DNA of 64,000 nucleotides, taken from contig JAFYYV010000003.1 in the NCBI GenBank assembly GCA_017557405.1, positions 27,873 through 91,872 of the forward strand. The letters are read 5' to 3'. The position numbers were made by a program, and so were the translations under genes. Below the pieces are notes generated by a model that was not told the DNA's origin, did not search any database, and saw nothing but the letters and a program-made list of their open reading frames with translations. The DNA comes from Prevotella sp. (GTDB lineage: Bacteria; Bacteroidota; Bacteroidia; Bacteroidales; Bacteroidaceae). Below are positions 28,140 to 38,274 of this stretch, one piece after another. Each line of letters begins with the position of its first letter. The stretch's first letter is position 1.

Positions 28140-30218
28140 TTAAAGATCATCTTCCATTTCACCATCACTATCAGCGCCATAGACACTCTTCGGCACCAGC
28201 TCCAGGAAGTCGAGTGCAAACTCATTGTTGTTGCCTTGCTTTCCATCGGATGCCACCCTGATTCTCATGTAATGGTCCTTGGTAGAATCAAGAAATGACT
28301 GGCTGATGATTTTACGTATACCGATATTGTATGTGATATTGTAGGCTTTGCTGCCCTGACCACCATTGTCACAATACAAGGAGCGCGGATGGGGATATAC
28401 ACCGAGGTTCTTCATACTCTTGTAATACTCGGCTTTCTGCTCTGCAGTCTGATTGTCGTAATCATCGAGGTCGCTAATAAAGTCCTCACCAATATAATAA
28501 TCAGAGTCCAAAGCCTTGGTCATATCCAGAGGAATACCTTGTGGTACGTTGTCAATATAGATTTGGGCCACGCCACGGCTATTCTGTTGTGTGTAGCCGA
28601 GTCGTACCTGCCATTCTCCGTCGAACGGTACTGGCGGCAGGCGGAATGTGATGTCATAGTTTCCTGTGAGGTTGAACTCATCCCACATATAGATATCAGC
28701 CCAACTAATAGGTCTTCTCCATGTTAATTTGCAATTGGTGGATGTCACGCCATCAAGATAGCCATCGGGGAACCACCAGTTGCGTCCGTATTTATCTTCT
28801 GTGCTTCGCTGTTGGAAGGGGTCCCCCAAAATGCGCAGACCATTCGTGATAAATTCGGGAAAGACAGTGTTGAAGTCCATGCGGATACGCACATTGTGGA
28901 CGATATCACGAACATCCTTGGTGAATGCAACGATGTCATCGACATAGAAGTAATGGCCATTGATTCCATCGTGATCGTATTCATCAACAGAAGGATCGAT
29001 ATGCTGTCCCAAGAAGTTGAACTTCGCATCGTTACGTCGGTTGATATAGCGCTGTCCCCTCTTGCAACCGCCCAAATACTTACTGACCGTGATCTTGTCG
29101 ACCTTGATCATAGTGTGAGGAAGGAGGGTGTAATGCCAGTCACAAGGATTGATAAGAGTCTCATCAATACCGATAGCACCTTCAAAGGGAGGCTTGTTGG
29201 GGATTTCCTGTGGAGTGAGGTCATCAACACCGGCAGCAATCATGTTCAGAATGTGGTACTGGACGAAGCGATGCAGGGGATTGACACTATCCGTGAGGTT
29301 TTCAAAACTATGGCCAGGCGCATTCACATCTTGGGGATAGACTTGGTCATAGATTTCGCAAGCCAGATCATAAAGGGCACGGAGGTCACCTTTCTTAATA
29401 CCATATTTCGATTCCAACAATTCGTCGGGTTCGATAAAGAATGTGTAACCGAATTTCTTGGTGTCAGGTGCTTCGTATTTTCTCTTAGCATCTTCGGCAT
29501 CACCTGAAGTAATGTAATAGTCCTCGTAATCCTTTGGATTATAGTTCTCGTCTTCAACTAGCAAGACATCATTGATAACTCCCGTGGCCAGCAGTGCATT
29601 GTAGAAGGTGCTGATTTTCGGATTCTCGCGCATAAGGTCAGTCACGTAACTGTTTGACTTTTCAATGACTGCATCGATGGGCTGGACTATACCGTTTTCC
29701 ACAGAGTCATCCTTTTGGTCGAAATAAATATGTGCTTGTCTTTCCAGATAGATAACGCCATTACTGTCGTTGTCAAACCCAGGTTCAGTTGCCAAATAAC
29801 GGTTCAGCATGTTCACCGTCGGTAATTTGTGTCCGATCATCTCATAGGTGGTGTACATGTAAGAAACCAAATGGGTACGGGCGATGGTGTCGCAGTCGGC
29901 ATCGCTCAACTGTGAGACACTGCTGAGCCCACGACCTTTGAGGAATTTTTCTACTGCATCGTTTGACGGCGCAAAGCAGGTGTAGTGGCCGTAGGTGGCA
30001 AGCAGATCCATCAAGCCGGCTCTTTCCACAATCTCTGCGAACTCGCTATATTGCGGACGTTCCGGACTTTTCAGCCAGTCGCTCATCATTTCACCCGTGA
30101 AGGTATAGAAGTATTGGCTATCAGGTTCATCGGAGCAACTGGTCAATATCAGCGTGGGAGTGAGCATTACTAAAAGTAAGGCTCCCACGATTCCTTTATA
30201 TATTGTCTTACGTCTCAT
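28140..30218 (-). CDS. Fasciclin-domain lipoprotein B
   Basis: The 692-residue protein starts with a lipoprotein signal ending in LTSC near residue 28. Residues 45-200 hold a FAS1 domain (SEFAEIVERAGLMDLLATYGHYTCFAPSNDAVEKFL). A second FAS1-like stretch lies at about 205-400 (ISTFYNALLATGVINDVLL, FGYTFFIEPDELL). The C-terminal part, 440-680, is a beta-sandwich-like region (NYDITFRLPPVPFDGEWQVRLGYTQQ) that could bind carbohydrate or protein. It is exposed at the cell surface by inference from the family. It is encoded between the SusD of pair 2 and lipoprotein A, with 8-20 base gaps. Confidence 0.83.
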   Translation of the reverse strand: MRRKTIYKGIVGALLLVMLTPTLILTSCSDEPDSQYFYTFTGEMMSDWLKSPERPQYSEFAEIVERAGLMDLLATYGHYTCFAPSNDAVEKFLKGRGLSSVSQLSDADCDTIARTHLVSYMYTTYEMIGHKLPTVNMLNRYLATEPGFDNDSNGVIYLERQAHIYFDQKDDSVENGIVQPIDAVIEKSNSYVTDLMRENPKISTFYNALLATGVINDVLLVEDENYNPKDYEDYYITSGDAEDAKRKYEAPDTKKFGYTFFIEPDELLESKYGIKKGDLRALYDLACEIYDQVYPQDVNAPGHSFENLTDSVNPLHRFVQYHILNMIAAGVDDLTPQEIPNKPPFEGAIGIDETLINPCDWHYTLLPHTMIKVDKITVSKYLGGCKRGQRYINRRNDAKFNFLGQHIDPSVDEYDHDGINGHYFYVDDIVAFTKDVRDIVHNVRIRMDFNTVFPEFITNGLRILGDPFQQRSTEDKYGRNWWFPDGYLDGVTSTNCKLTWRRPISWADIYMWDEFNLTGNYDITFRLPPVPFDGEWQVRLGYTQQNSRGVAQIYIDNVPQGIPLDMTKALDSDYYIGEDFISDLDDYDNQTAEQKAEYYKSMKNLGVYPHPRSLYCDNGGQGSKAYNITYNIGIRKIISQSFLDSTKDHYMRIRVASDGKQGNNNEFALDFLELVPKSVYGADSDGEMEDDL

Positions 30219-30226
30219 ATTGTTTT

Positions 30227-32026
30227 TTATTTTTTAGTTGTCTTTTGGTAACTCTCATCTTCACCACTACCAAAGGCTGGATTCTGCACAAGATTCAAGT
30301 TCACTTTCATCTCGTCGAGATTATATGGCCAATAGATGGCATCCATCTTGGCTAGATGGTTGCTAATCAGTCCAGCACCTGTTGTAGCTTTCTGCAAGGC
30401 GGCCGAAGCCAGTACTTGGGTGTTGCCTACACGTTGTGAGAGGCGGACAAGATCGAACCACCGCTTGCCCTCGAACATCAGTTCGCGCTGGCGCTCTTGA
30501 AGAACTAGGTTCTCCATATCGGCTTTGCTGCTGTAGTCGGCTCTGCGTAGCGTGTCAACGAGTTGGCTTTGGCAAAGAGCTCTCTTGTTGACAGCATTGA
30601 CAAGGGTAAAGGCTCTATCAAGAAGAACTTTGCTACTCTCACTGGGTTCTGCATCAGAGCCATCACTGACCATCTGCGTTAGGGCTTCAGCCTTCAGCAA
30701 CATGATATCTGTCAGACGATAGATAATCCAGTTGGATCCGTTACGGTTCTGTGTATAGCGTGAACTGTAGGTTGCACTTGGAGTTGAACCAGAGGTAACT
30801 TCAATCTCAATTGAACTCGTCGTAAATTTGTGAATGGCATTGTTGCTGCTACTGGTAGTGCTACCACTGTAAACACAATTGGTATAAATGCGGGAGTCCA
30901 ACATCTTATTGCGGTATGCATATACCTTGCGGTCCTGTCCACTATTGTCAATCTGGCTATAGATGTAATCAGTTGGAGCAACCAGACCAATCGTAGCATT
31001 GGAATTGCCATAGAAGGTATTGACGGCTCCGTTGGCTATTCCGCCACCATTATCTCCAGTATTATCATCGAAAATCAACTGGAAGATAATCTCTTGGTTC
31101 ACTTCGTCTTGATTCCCTCTGTCTCTTCCGAACAGTATTTCGTATGCATCACCGAAATAACCGCTTGATGTCGAATTGCTCACCAATGGGAAACCGTTGA
31201 ACTTTTCCTCGATGTCATTATTCTGCATGATGGTTGAAGAATTCCTCTGCTTACGGTTCTCTTCTGCAATTGCTTTCTTGGAATCAATCACCAAGTCTGC
31301 ATAACGGACGCAGTTCTGATAGTCTTTTTTCCAGAGGTAGAGTTCACAAAGCAAAGCGTGGATGAAATCCTGTGTAACACGTCCTGTCTGGTAGAGTTCT
31401 TTAGTGACAGGATAGCGTTTCACGGCGTAGTTTTTCACACTCTCCAAATCATCGATCAGTGAGTCAAGCACAGCATCGAATTTGGTAGCAGGCAGGTCCA
31501 TCTTCTGATCGTCGTCTGTAAAGGCTTCTCTCGAGAATGGCACATCGCGGAAGGCACGAATCAGATAGAAGTAGCAGAGACTGCGGAGTCCTACCATCTC
31601 GGCGATGTTGGCCTGCAGTTCACTCTCGGTATAAGCTGGATCGTCAGCAGCAACACCGGGAGCGTATTTAATCACCGTGTTGCAGCGGTTGATGACCTGG
31701 TAGAATCCCGACCAGTCCGTATATCCATTCTTGGCGTCAATGTTCTCCTTGAGCAATTTTTCAAGGCTTCCGTCGGAAGTTACATTACTGCCTGGGCCGA
31801 TATTATCGCTGCGGAATTCACCCCATACCATCATTCTCTTGATGACGGCTTCAGATTGCAGACCAGAATAGCAGCCTGCTACGATGGCGTCAACATCAGC
31901 CTTCTCATTCCAGAACTTCTCCAGAATAATTTCGTTTTGAGGCTCAATCTCCAGGAAGTCTGAGCAGGAAGAGAGACCGCAGATTGCGCAGATTGCGCAT
32001 ACTATATAATAATGTATTCTTTTCAT
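30227..32026 (-). CDS. SusD-like outer-membrane lipoprotein, pair 2
   Basis: The 599-residue protein has a lipoprotein signal (MKRIHYYIVCAICAICGLSSC) and SusD features: FLEIEPQNEIILEKFWNEKADVDAIVAGCYSGLQ at the start, YQVINRCNTVIKYAPGVA, AEMVGLRSLCYFYLIRAFRDVPF, TQDFIHALLCELYLWKKDYQNCVRYAD, and the C-terminal LQERQRELMFEGKRWFDLVRLSQRVG. It pairs with the SusC gene 12 bases upstream. It is closer to the canonical RagB/SusD type than the protein of pair 1. The ligand is unknown. Confidence 0.93.
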   Translation of the reverse strand: MKRIHYYIVCAICAICGLSSCSDFLEIEPQNEIILEKFWNEKADVDAIVAGCYSGLQSEAVIKRMMVWGEFRSDNIGPGSNVTSDGSLEKLLKENIDAKNGYTDWSGFYQVINRCNTVIKYAPGVAADDPAYTESELQANIAEMVGLRSLCYFYLIRAFRDVPFSREAFTDDDQKMDLPATKFDAVLDSLIDDLESVKNYAVKRYPVTKELYQTGRVTQDFIHALLCELYLWKKDYQNCVRYADLVIDSKKAIAEENRKQRNSSTIMQNNDIEEKFNGFPLVSNSTSSGYFGDAYEILFGRDRGNQDEVNQEIIFQLIFDDNTGDNGGGIANGAVNTFYGNSNATIGLVAPTDYIYSQIDNSGQDRKVYAYRNKMLDSRIYTNCVYSGSTTSSSNNAIHKFTTSSIEIEVTSGSTPSATYSSRYTQNRNGSNWIIYRLTDIMLLKAEALTQMVSDGSDAEPSESSKVLLDRAFTLVNAVNKRALCQSQLVDTLRRADYSSKADMENLVLQERQRELMFEGKRWFDLVRLSQRVGNTQVLASAALQKATTGAGLISNHLAKMDAIYWPYNLDEMKVNLNLVQNPAFGSGEDESYQKTTKK

Positions 32027-32038
32027 ATTCGTATCTTT

Positions 32039-35000
32039 TTAGAACTCTACAGTGATACCTAAAGTGTAAGAACGTGAGCGTGGAGTTTGTGCATTGTCGA
32101 TAGCAGGAGAGTTGCCTCCAGCAGAGATATCTGGGTCAACACCCGAGTATTTCGTGAGAACGAATGGGTTATTGGCACTAGCATACAAACTGATGCGGTT
32201 CACTCCAAGTGCACGAGCATATTTCCTTCGGATAGTGTAGGAAAGCTGTGCATAACCCATACGGAGATAAGAACCATCTTCAACAAAGCGGTCGCTGATC
32301 AATGTGTTATAGTTGGTTTCTCCATACATGGCACGTGGAATTGATGTGATGTCACCCTCTTTTCTCCAACGGTAGTTCACAGCCTGGCTCTGATTGTTGT
32401 TGTTAATCATGGCTTCTGCGTGCAGACGTGCTCTGTTGATAATCTTGTTTCCAAAACGATAGTTGAACTGTGTGCTCAGACGCCAGTCTCCATAGTTGAA
32501 TGAGAAACCGAAACCACCTGTCAATTTAGGCAATGAAGAACCGAGGTACACAATGTCGAGCGCGTTAATCTGACCATCGTGGTTGATATCTTCATAGATG
32601 GCATCACCACCGTTGAAACGATAGTTACGGCCGGTAGCATCGTTCGTGTAGTTGAACATCATGCGTACAGGATCGCCTTTACCATCAACGATGAGTTCAC
32701 CGTCTGCATTCAGGGCTACAGGTGCAGTCTTGCCTTCAGCCAGGAACTGTGTGCGTTCTTCTGGCGTCATGCGGTTGAAAGTAGAGTAGTTGTATTGGTA
32801 CACACCTTTATAGCGGAAACCGTAGATGGCACCAAGCGGGTTGTGCAACTGTACGCGTTGGAGTGTTTCATCATTGGAGAAACCGAATACCGAGTTGTAG
32901 CTGTCGAGTGTCAGGTCGTCCAATTCAAGCAATTCATTGCGGTTGTTACCAAAGTTGGCATTAGCGTCCATCGAGAACTTGCCTTTATGAATCAAACGGT
33001 TGGTGTTGACGTGGAACTCCCAACCTGTATTTCTCATCTTACCTTGGTTACGATAGGAAACTGATGTGAATCCAGAGTTTGAAGGAATGCGGTAGTTAGA
33101 CAGCAGCATGTCGGTTGTTGTCTGCCGATATCCCTCAATGGTCACTGTCAGACGGTCGTTCAAGAATCCCAAATCGATACCGCCGTTCCAGCTCGTCACA
33201 ATTTGCCATTTCATATTCGTCAAGCGGATGTTGTTCGGTCTCATGGCCTGCATGTCAATATAGCGGTCTGTAGAACTATACTTTGAGGTATACAGGTAGT
33301 CTTGACCAGGCTGGTTACCTACGCGACCCCAACTGGGACGAACGGCAAACATGGACAACCATTTTCTGGTGGGTTCCATCCAAGGCTCGTCGCTGATGAT
33401 CCACTTGGCAGAAACAGAGGGGAAGTAACCCCAACGGTGGCCCGGGCCAAATTTCGTGGTACCGTCTATACGCAACGAGGCGTCTGCGATGTAGCGTCCT
33501 TTGTAGGCGTAGTGTGCAGAGGTGGTGTAGTACATTGAACGATGTTGGCTAAACGAAGAACTCAATCCATTGATTTGTCCGCCACCTTGTGTGGTTGTGA
33601 TGCCCGACGGAGCGCCTTTCTTGTCTTCGCTCTGGCTTGTCGAAGAACCGCTGGTCAACTCGAAACGGCCCAACATCATGAATGAGTGGTCCTTATTATG
33701 GAACGCTGGTATCAATGTCAGCGTCTGTTTCGTGTTGAATGACACACTCTTAGAAGAATTGTCAGAAGTTGTGTTCACACCCTGATCCCAAGATACAGTT
33801 TTCAGTTCTTGTGGGTAGTAGCGACTCGAATAGTTATTGCTGACGTTCATTAAGACAGAACCACGCCAGTTCAACTGCCAAGAGTCGTTATCCATACCAA
33901 GCAGATGGTATTGAATAATCAGTTCTGGATTCATGTCGTAGCTGGTCTGCTTGTTCTTGGCTAGTTTGGCACTAGCCACAGGGTTCACAATACCTTTCTG
34001 GTCGTTGTTGAAGATCGAACTACCACTCTGAAGCATTGTATAGTAGGCAGAGGTGTTCTCGCCCGTTACAGGATCCTGCTCATAGATAGTCATATTTGGC
34101 ATCTTTCTCATAGCGATGTCAAGCAAACCGTCAGTATTACGGTCATTCTTCGTATATGTCAATGAGAGGTTCGTGCTAACGCGGATGCGTTCACTGATGT
34201 TATAGTCGAGTGCAACACGTGTAGAGAAACGTTGCAGCTTCTGCTTAATCATCGTACCCGTCTCATGGTCGTAACCAGCACCAATACGGAAGATTGCTTT
34301 TTCACCACCACCGCTTACGGTAACGTAGTGGTTCTGGCGAAGACCCCATTGTGTGACGGCATCACGCCAATCGGTATTGTTGTTGTACTGCTCGTATTCC
34401 GAGAACGATGGGTCGTAGTTCAATTCAGGAATGTTTGCAGCGGCGTCACTCTGCTCAGGATTGAAGTATGCCTCCTTCAGCAACATAGTATAGTCGTCAC
34501 CGTTCAGCAGATTATAGCCCTTAGGCTGATAAGTGCCCGTCAACTTCAATGAATACTGCAGTCTGGGTTTTCCTCGTGAACCACGCTTGGTTGTTAACTC
34601 GATGACACCATTTCCACCTTGTGAACCGTAGATGGCCGTAGCGGCAGCATCCTTCAATACACGGATGTCAGCGATATCCTCAGGGTTGATGTTCAGCAAC
34701 TCTGCGAATTTCTCATTGTTGGCAGAGTTGAGGTCGAAGTTGTTAAGGTCAACTTGACGAACATTACCATCGACAACAATCAATGGGTTGGCGTCTGTCA
34801 GAGTAGAGAGTGAAGTTGCACCACGCAGACGCATGGTAGAACCAGCACCCAAGTCACCAGAGTTTCCGATAATGTCAAGACCGGCGATACGTCCCTGGAT
34901 GGCTTCATCGATGGTCGTGAATGAAAGTCCTTCCACCTCTTTCATAGAGAATGACTGTGTGGCGTTGGCAATCTCTCGCTCCAGAATGGGCAATCCATTA

Positions 35001-35350
35001 CCGCCACCGACACGTCTTTCTGCCTTGACAACCACTTCATCAATTTGAGTACCTGATGACATGACGATGTCATAAGTCGTCTTATTGATGGGTTGTGTGA
35101 TGGTTTTCATAGACACGTAACTGAAACGGATCTTGTCTTTGTCGTTCTTCACTCTCATTGTGAAGTTACCGTTCAGGTCGGTTATGGTAGCCTCGATGAC
35201 ACGTCCGTTACCGTCGATTTCGCAGACGTTGACGCCCATCAGAGGTCCCATCTCGTCACTTACGGTTCCGTGAACCGATGTGATCTGTGCGCTTACAGCA
35301 GTTGTTGCCATCAGCGCTATAATGATGATGATAGATCTGAGTATTTTCAT
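32039..35350 (-). CDS. SusC-like TonB-dependent transporter, pair 2
   Basis: The 1103-residue protein has a signal peptide (MKILRSIIIIIALMATTAVSAQ), a carboxypeptidase-regulatory-like domain at 25-105 (VHGTVSDEMGPLMGVNVCEIDGNG), a TonB-box-like GTQIDEVVVKAERR near 107-120, a plug at about 125-260 (LRGATSLSTLTDANPLIVVDG, NPEDIADIRVLKDAAATAIYGSQGGNGVIELTTKRG), and a barrel to the end (YTLGITVEF). No STN domain is seen. It belongs with the SusD-like protein encoded 12 bases downstream and follows fasciclin lipoprotein C by 3 bases. Confidence 0.94.
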   Translation of the reverse strand: MKILRSIIIIIALMATTAVSAQITSVHGTVSDEMGPLMGVNVCEIDGNGRVIEATITDLNGNFTMRVKNDKDKIRFSYVSMKTITQPINKTTYDIVMSSGTQIDEVVVKAERRVGGGNGLPILEREIANATQSFSMKEVEGLSFTTIDEAIQGRIAGLDIIGNSGDLGAGSTMRLRGATSLSTLTDANPLIVVDGNVRQVDLNNFDLNSANNEKFAELLNINPEDIADIRVLKDAAATAIYGSQGGNGVIELTTKRGSRGKPRLQYSLKLTGTYQPKGYNLLNGDDYTMLLKEAYFNPEQSDAAANIPELNYDPSFSEYEQYNNNTDWRDAVTQWGLRQNHYVTVSGGGEKAIFRIGAGYDHETGTMIKQKLQRFSTRVALDYNISERIRVSTNLSLTYTKNDRNTDGLLDIAMRKMPNMTIYEQDPVTGENTSAYYTMLQSGSSIFNNDQKGIVNPVASAKLAKNKQTSYDMNPELIIQYHLLGMDNDSWQLNWRGSVLMNVSNNYSSRYYPQELKTVSWDQGVNTTSDNSSKSVSFNTKQTLTLIPAFHNKDHSFMMLGRFELTSGSSTSQSEDKKGAPSGITTTQGGGQINGLSSSFSQHRSMYYTTSAHYAYKGRYIADASLRIDGTTKFGPGHRWGYFPSVSAKWIISDEPWMEPTRKWLSMFAVRPSWGRVGNQPGQDYLYTSKYSSTDRYIDMQAMRPNNIRLTNMKWQIVTSWNGGIDLGFLNDRLTVTIEGYRQTTTDMLLSNYRIPSNSGFTSVSYRNQGKMRNTGWEFHVNTNRLIHKGKFSMDANANFGNNRNELLELDDLTLDSYNSVFGFSNDETLQRVQLHNPLGAIYGFRYKGVYQYNYSTFNRMTPEERTQFLAEGKTAPVALNADGELIVDGKGDPVRMMFNYTNDATGRNYRFNGGDAIYEDINHDGQINALDIVYLGSSLPKLTGGFGFSFNYGDWRLSTQFNYRFGNKIINRARLHAEAMINNNNQSQAVNYRWRKEGDITSIPRAMYGETNYNTLISDRFVEDGSYLRMGYAQLSYTIRRKYARALGVNRISLYASANNPFVLTKYSGVDPDISAGGNSPAIDNAQTPRSRSYTLGITVEF

Positions 35351-35353
35351 ACT

Positions 35354-37984
35354 TTAATTCCTCCTTACTTTATTAAGTTGCTCTTTCCAGGGTGTCATCT
35401 TTTCGAAGAGAAGGACACCATCTATCTGATGGACAACTGCGTCGGATGCCATGTAAGTTTCACCAGTGGACTTGAACCAGTACTCACGGCAGAAACGGTT
35501 GTAGAGACCTGGGGTCTTTACAATGTTGCGTTGGTTGCCGAGGCCGTCTCTTACCCACATCTGGCCACCTTCATTGTTGACGGTGAGGGGATAGAAACGT
35601 CCCGTCTCCAAGTTACGTCTCATCGTTTCGAAAGCGTTCTCGAACTGGCCATTCTCTGGAGCCATGTTGATGGCGATACAGTGGTCTTGAATGTGATTGC
35701 GCAGGAAATTCACGATGATGTTCTTGATGATAGCCTGTGCTTCTGCAGCTGCATCCTCACTACCCCAAATGGAGTCGGTCTGGGCCTCATAGTCTTCCCA
35801 TGTGGGCAGCAGACCATCATCTATCAACTTCGTGATAGAATTGTTCGTGGGTACATATATAGTATAATTATAGTTGTCGAGCAGGCGAAGGTTCTTGTTT
35901 CCCTGATTCTTCAAACCAGCAGTATATTTGCCTTCGGATCCTGTGCTGGCTGCCAACATATCGGCACCATCATGGTCGAGCAACTTCAGGAACTCGGAGA
36001 ACTCTTCGCGCTCCTGTAATGTCATATAGATGCTCTTATCAGTTGTCAAAGGCATTTGTTCGTTCAGTTGGTAGGACATACCGTTCATCTTCGTGTAGGT
36101 TTCATCCACAACAAGCGTCTTGTTGTTGTGATCCATCTGCCATCCACCTGCAAAGGACAGACGGCCACCTGAATCTTTGGACACACGGATGGGAGTGCCA
36201 CCCTTGGATTTGTAGAATTCGTATCCGCCATCGATGTCTCCGACGATGATCAACTGTTCCAACAGGCGCTTTAGGCAATCCTTGACGACGTCTGATGAGA
36301 CTGAAGATTGAGATGAAAGTTCGCCCAACGTAATATTACCGTTCTCGTCGATAGTACTTTCGTAACGTGTGCCCTTCACAGTCTTATTCACTTGGTCATA
36401 GGAGAAAGCTATTACGTTAGGAGCTTCCATACCATCACGCTCGTTACCGTAGGTCGCGGGATCGATATACCACAACATAGCATCGTTAGTTGGCAGAATC
36501 AGACTGTACCTCGAGTCCATTGAAAGTAAGAAGGGCAGGAAGTTCAACTGGTCAATAGCCCAATAGATGATGTTCATGGTGGAGGGGTGGGCGAGAGCGG
36601 GGTAAGCCACTGAAGCAAACTCTGCCGGTGTAAACACACGGTTGGTCATATATACCACACCGTTGCAACCCATGTAAACAGAGTCGATATCCGCCATCGT
36701 GATGCCCATCTCATTCTTGGCATCGTTCAGCACACGGTCAAATTTAGAGGGAATGGCTTCTGTTAATATGGGAAGCATATTCACGCGGATGAGCTTCTTT
36801 ATTGTCTCATGCGGGATGCTGTCTATGACACCATATTCCATTTGGAGGTCCATACCTTCCTTGTTCCACCAATTCTCCAAAGCTTGGTTCGTGGGAACGA
36901 GCAATGCACCAGCATCATAGTTCATATTGTTTTCGCCTGAATCGTCAATATATCGGTTCCACCCTGGATCGAATTTCAACAAGTCGCGAACTTTCTCTCC
37001 AGTTGGGGTGTTGTTGTAAAGACCGTTATCATCTTCCATTCTACCGTTGGCTCTCAAGTCGCTATAGTAGCGGAACACATAGACAGAGTCTTGGTTATTG
37101 TAGAGTCGGTTGTATTCTCTGGTGCCTTCAGCGTCATAATATGGTGCACTGAAGATGTCCATCAACTCTGCCCATTTAGACATGCTGGGGTGCATGTGGA
37201 TAATCTCAGCCATGTTGGGCGATGACTCGATGACACCACTTACTTTCTGGATGTAACCGTTCTTACAGGTGATGTCGCGTTCTTCTACCTTCTTACCGTT
37301 CACCCAAGCCTCGTTGATGTCGTTTGCCTGATGGTTGGTCAGCACCTCAAGGTCGGCATTGGTGAATTTGTTGATCTTCATGAAGGCGGGCAGGAAATGG
37401 ATCATCGGAGCGGGTGTGGCGTCTCTCAGTATGGGAACGCTCTTGCCGTTCTCCCTTAACTTGGCCCATGCCTCTGTCTTTGGCATCTGACTGGGCTTCA
37501 TGATCTGAACGGAGTCGTAGACGCTCACTGCAGTCTCACGTCGCATAGTACGACCTTCCTCTGGATGGTTGTCCTCACCTTGAGGTCTACCATTCGACAA
37601 CAATTCAATTAGGTAGGCATTGTTGACCATGGAGTTGTTCAGCAGAAGCTTCTTCTGCGACAAGGAGAGTTTGTCATAGCTTTTCACTCCCCACGGATTG
37701 TTCGCAAACCAAGTCTTGAACGCATCATCGTTGGCAGCAAACAAAGTCTTCGAACCTGTGTGGCTGAGCACTTCATGCTGCCCCAGGTCATCAATCAACC
37801 GCAACATCGTGGTGTAGCTTCCATCCTCCTCCAAACGCTCGTAGATAGAGTTACCCAGCCAAGAAGGTTGTCCAGTCAGGACGTCATCGTCCTTACAGCC
37901 TTGAAGCACTGAGGTCCCCACCAACAGGCATGAGGCGGCAATGGCCAGATGATGCCGTTGTTTTGAGAATAGTCTCTGTTTCAT
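35354..37984 (-). CDS. Fasciclin-domain lipoprotein C, first gene of the operon
   Basis: The 876-residue protein has a lipoprotein signal (HHLAIAASCLLVGTSVLQGC) and appears to carry four FAS1 repeats: near 45-200 (LSHTGSKTLFAANDDAF), 250-400 (DAGALLVPTNQAL), 400-590 (YSLILPTNDAMLWYID) and 660-870 (YTIYVPTNNSITKLI). Each has the (F/V)xP(T/N)N(D/N) core of the family. Arrays of FAS1 domains are typical of adhesion proteins. As the first gene of a transcript with two SusC/SusD pairs, it may bind the ligand or hold the complex at the surface. The promoter is expected in 37990-38100, where TAAATTTG (minus strand, 38060-38053) is a possible -7 box. Confidence 0.85.
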   Translation of the reverse strand: MKQRLFSKQRHHLAIAASCLLVGTSVLQGCKDDDVLTGQPSWLGNSIYERLEEDGSYTTMLRLIDDLGQHEVLSHTGSKTLFAANDDAFKTWFANNPWGVKSYDKLSLSQKKLLLNNSMVNNAYLIELLSNGRPQGEDNHPEEGRTMRRETAVSVYDSVQIMKPSQMPKTEAWAKLRENGKSVPILRDATPAPMIHFLPAFMKINKFTNADLEVLTNHQANDINEAWVNGKKVEERDITCKNGYIQKVSGVIESSPNMAEIIHMHPSMSKWAELMDIFSAPYYDAEGTREYNRLYNNQDSVYVFRYYSDLRANGRMEDDNGLYNNTPTGEKVRDLLKFDPGWNRYIDDSGENNMNYDAGALLVPTNQALENWWNKEGMDLQMEYGVIDSIPHETIKKLIRVNMLPILTEAIPSKFDRVLNDAKNEMGITMADIDSVYMGCNGVVYMTNRVFTPAEFASVAYPALAHPSTMNIIYWAIDQLNFLPFLLSMDSRYSLILPTNDAMLWYIDPATYGNERDGMEAPNVIAFSYDQVNKTVKGTRYESTIDENGNITLGELSSQSSVSSDVVKDCLKRLLEQLIIVGDIDGGYEFYKSKGGTPIRVSKDSGGRLSFAGGWQMDHNNKTLVVDETYTKMNGMSYQLNEQMPLTTDKSIYMTLQEREEFSEFLKLLDHDGADMLAASTGSEGKYTAGLKNQGNKNLRLLDNYNYTIYVPTNNSITKLIDDGLLPTWEDYEAQTDSIWGSEDAAAEAQAIIKNIIVNFLRNHIQDHCIAINMAPENGQFENAFETMRRNLETGRFYPLTVNNEGGQMWVRDGLGNQRNIVKTPGLYNRFCREYWFKSTGETYMASDAVVHQIDGVLLFEKMTPWKEQLNKVRRN

Positions 37985-38052
37985 TTTTTTGTTAATTTTT
38001 ACTTTGTTTATTAGGTTTTTATTAAATTTTCAGCTGATTTTCACTTCGGATG

Positions 38053-38060
38053 CAAATTTA
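38053..38060 (-). promoter_or_regulatory. Possible -7 box of the fasciclin/SusCD operon
   Basis: TAAATTTG on the minus strand matches TAnnTTTG, and the start would be near 38048, 64 bases before the ATG. No good TTTG box is found at the right distance, so activation by a regulator is possible. On the plus strand TAATTTTG at 38178-38185 could serve the divergent gene at 38275, also without a clear -33 box. Confidence 0.45.
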
Positions 38061-38274
38061 TATATTATTTCATAATATTGTTTTTAAAAACTTGCCAAAT
38101 TCTTTTTTTTGAATTTATATGGTACTTTTTGCAAAGTTCGTGTTACAAATTGAAATGTCGCTTTCCATGAAAACCTTTAATTTTGCGCATGGAATGATGA
38201 AAACGCTAATAACTATTCGGATTTCCCTACACATTATTATTATTAACTCTATTATTAACTATAAATTTTAACTT

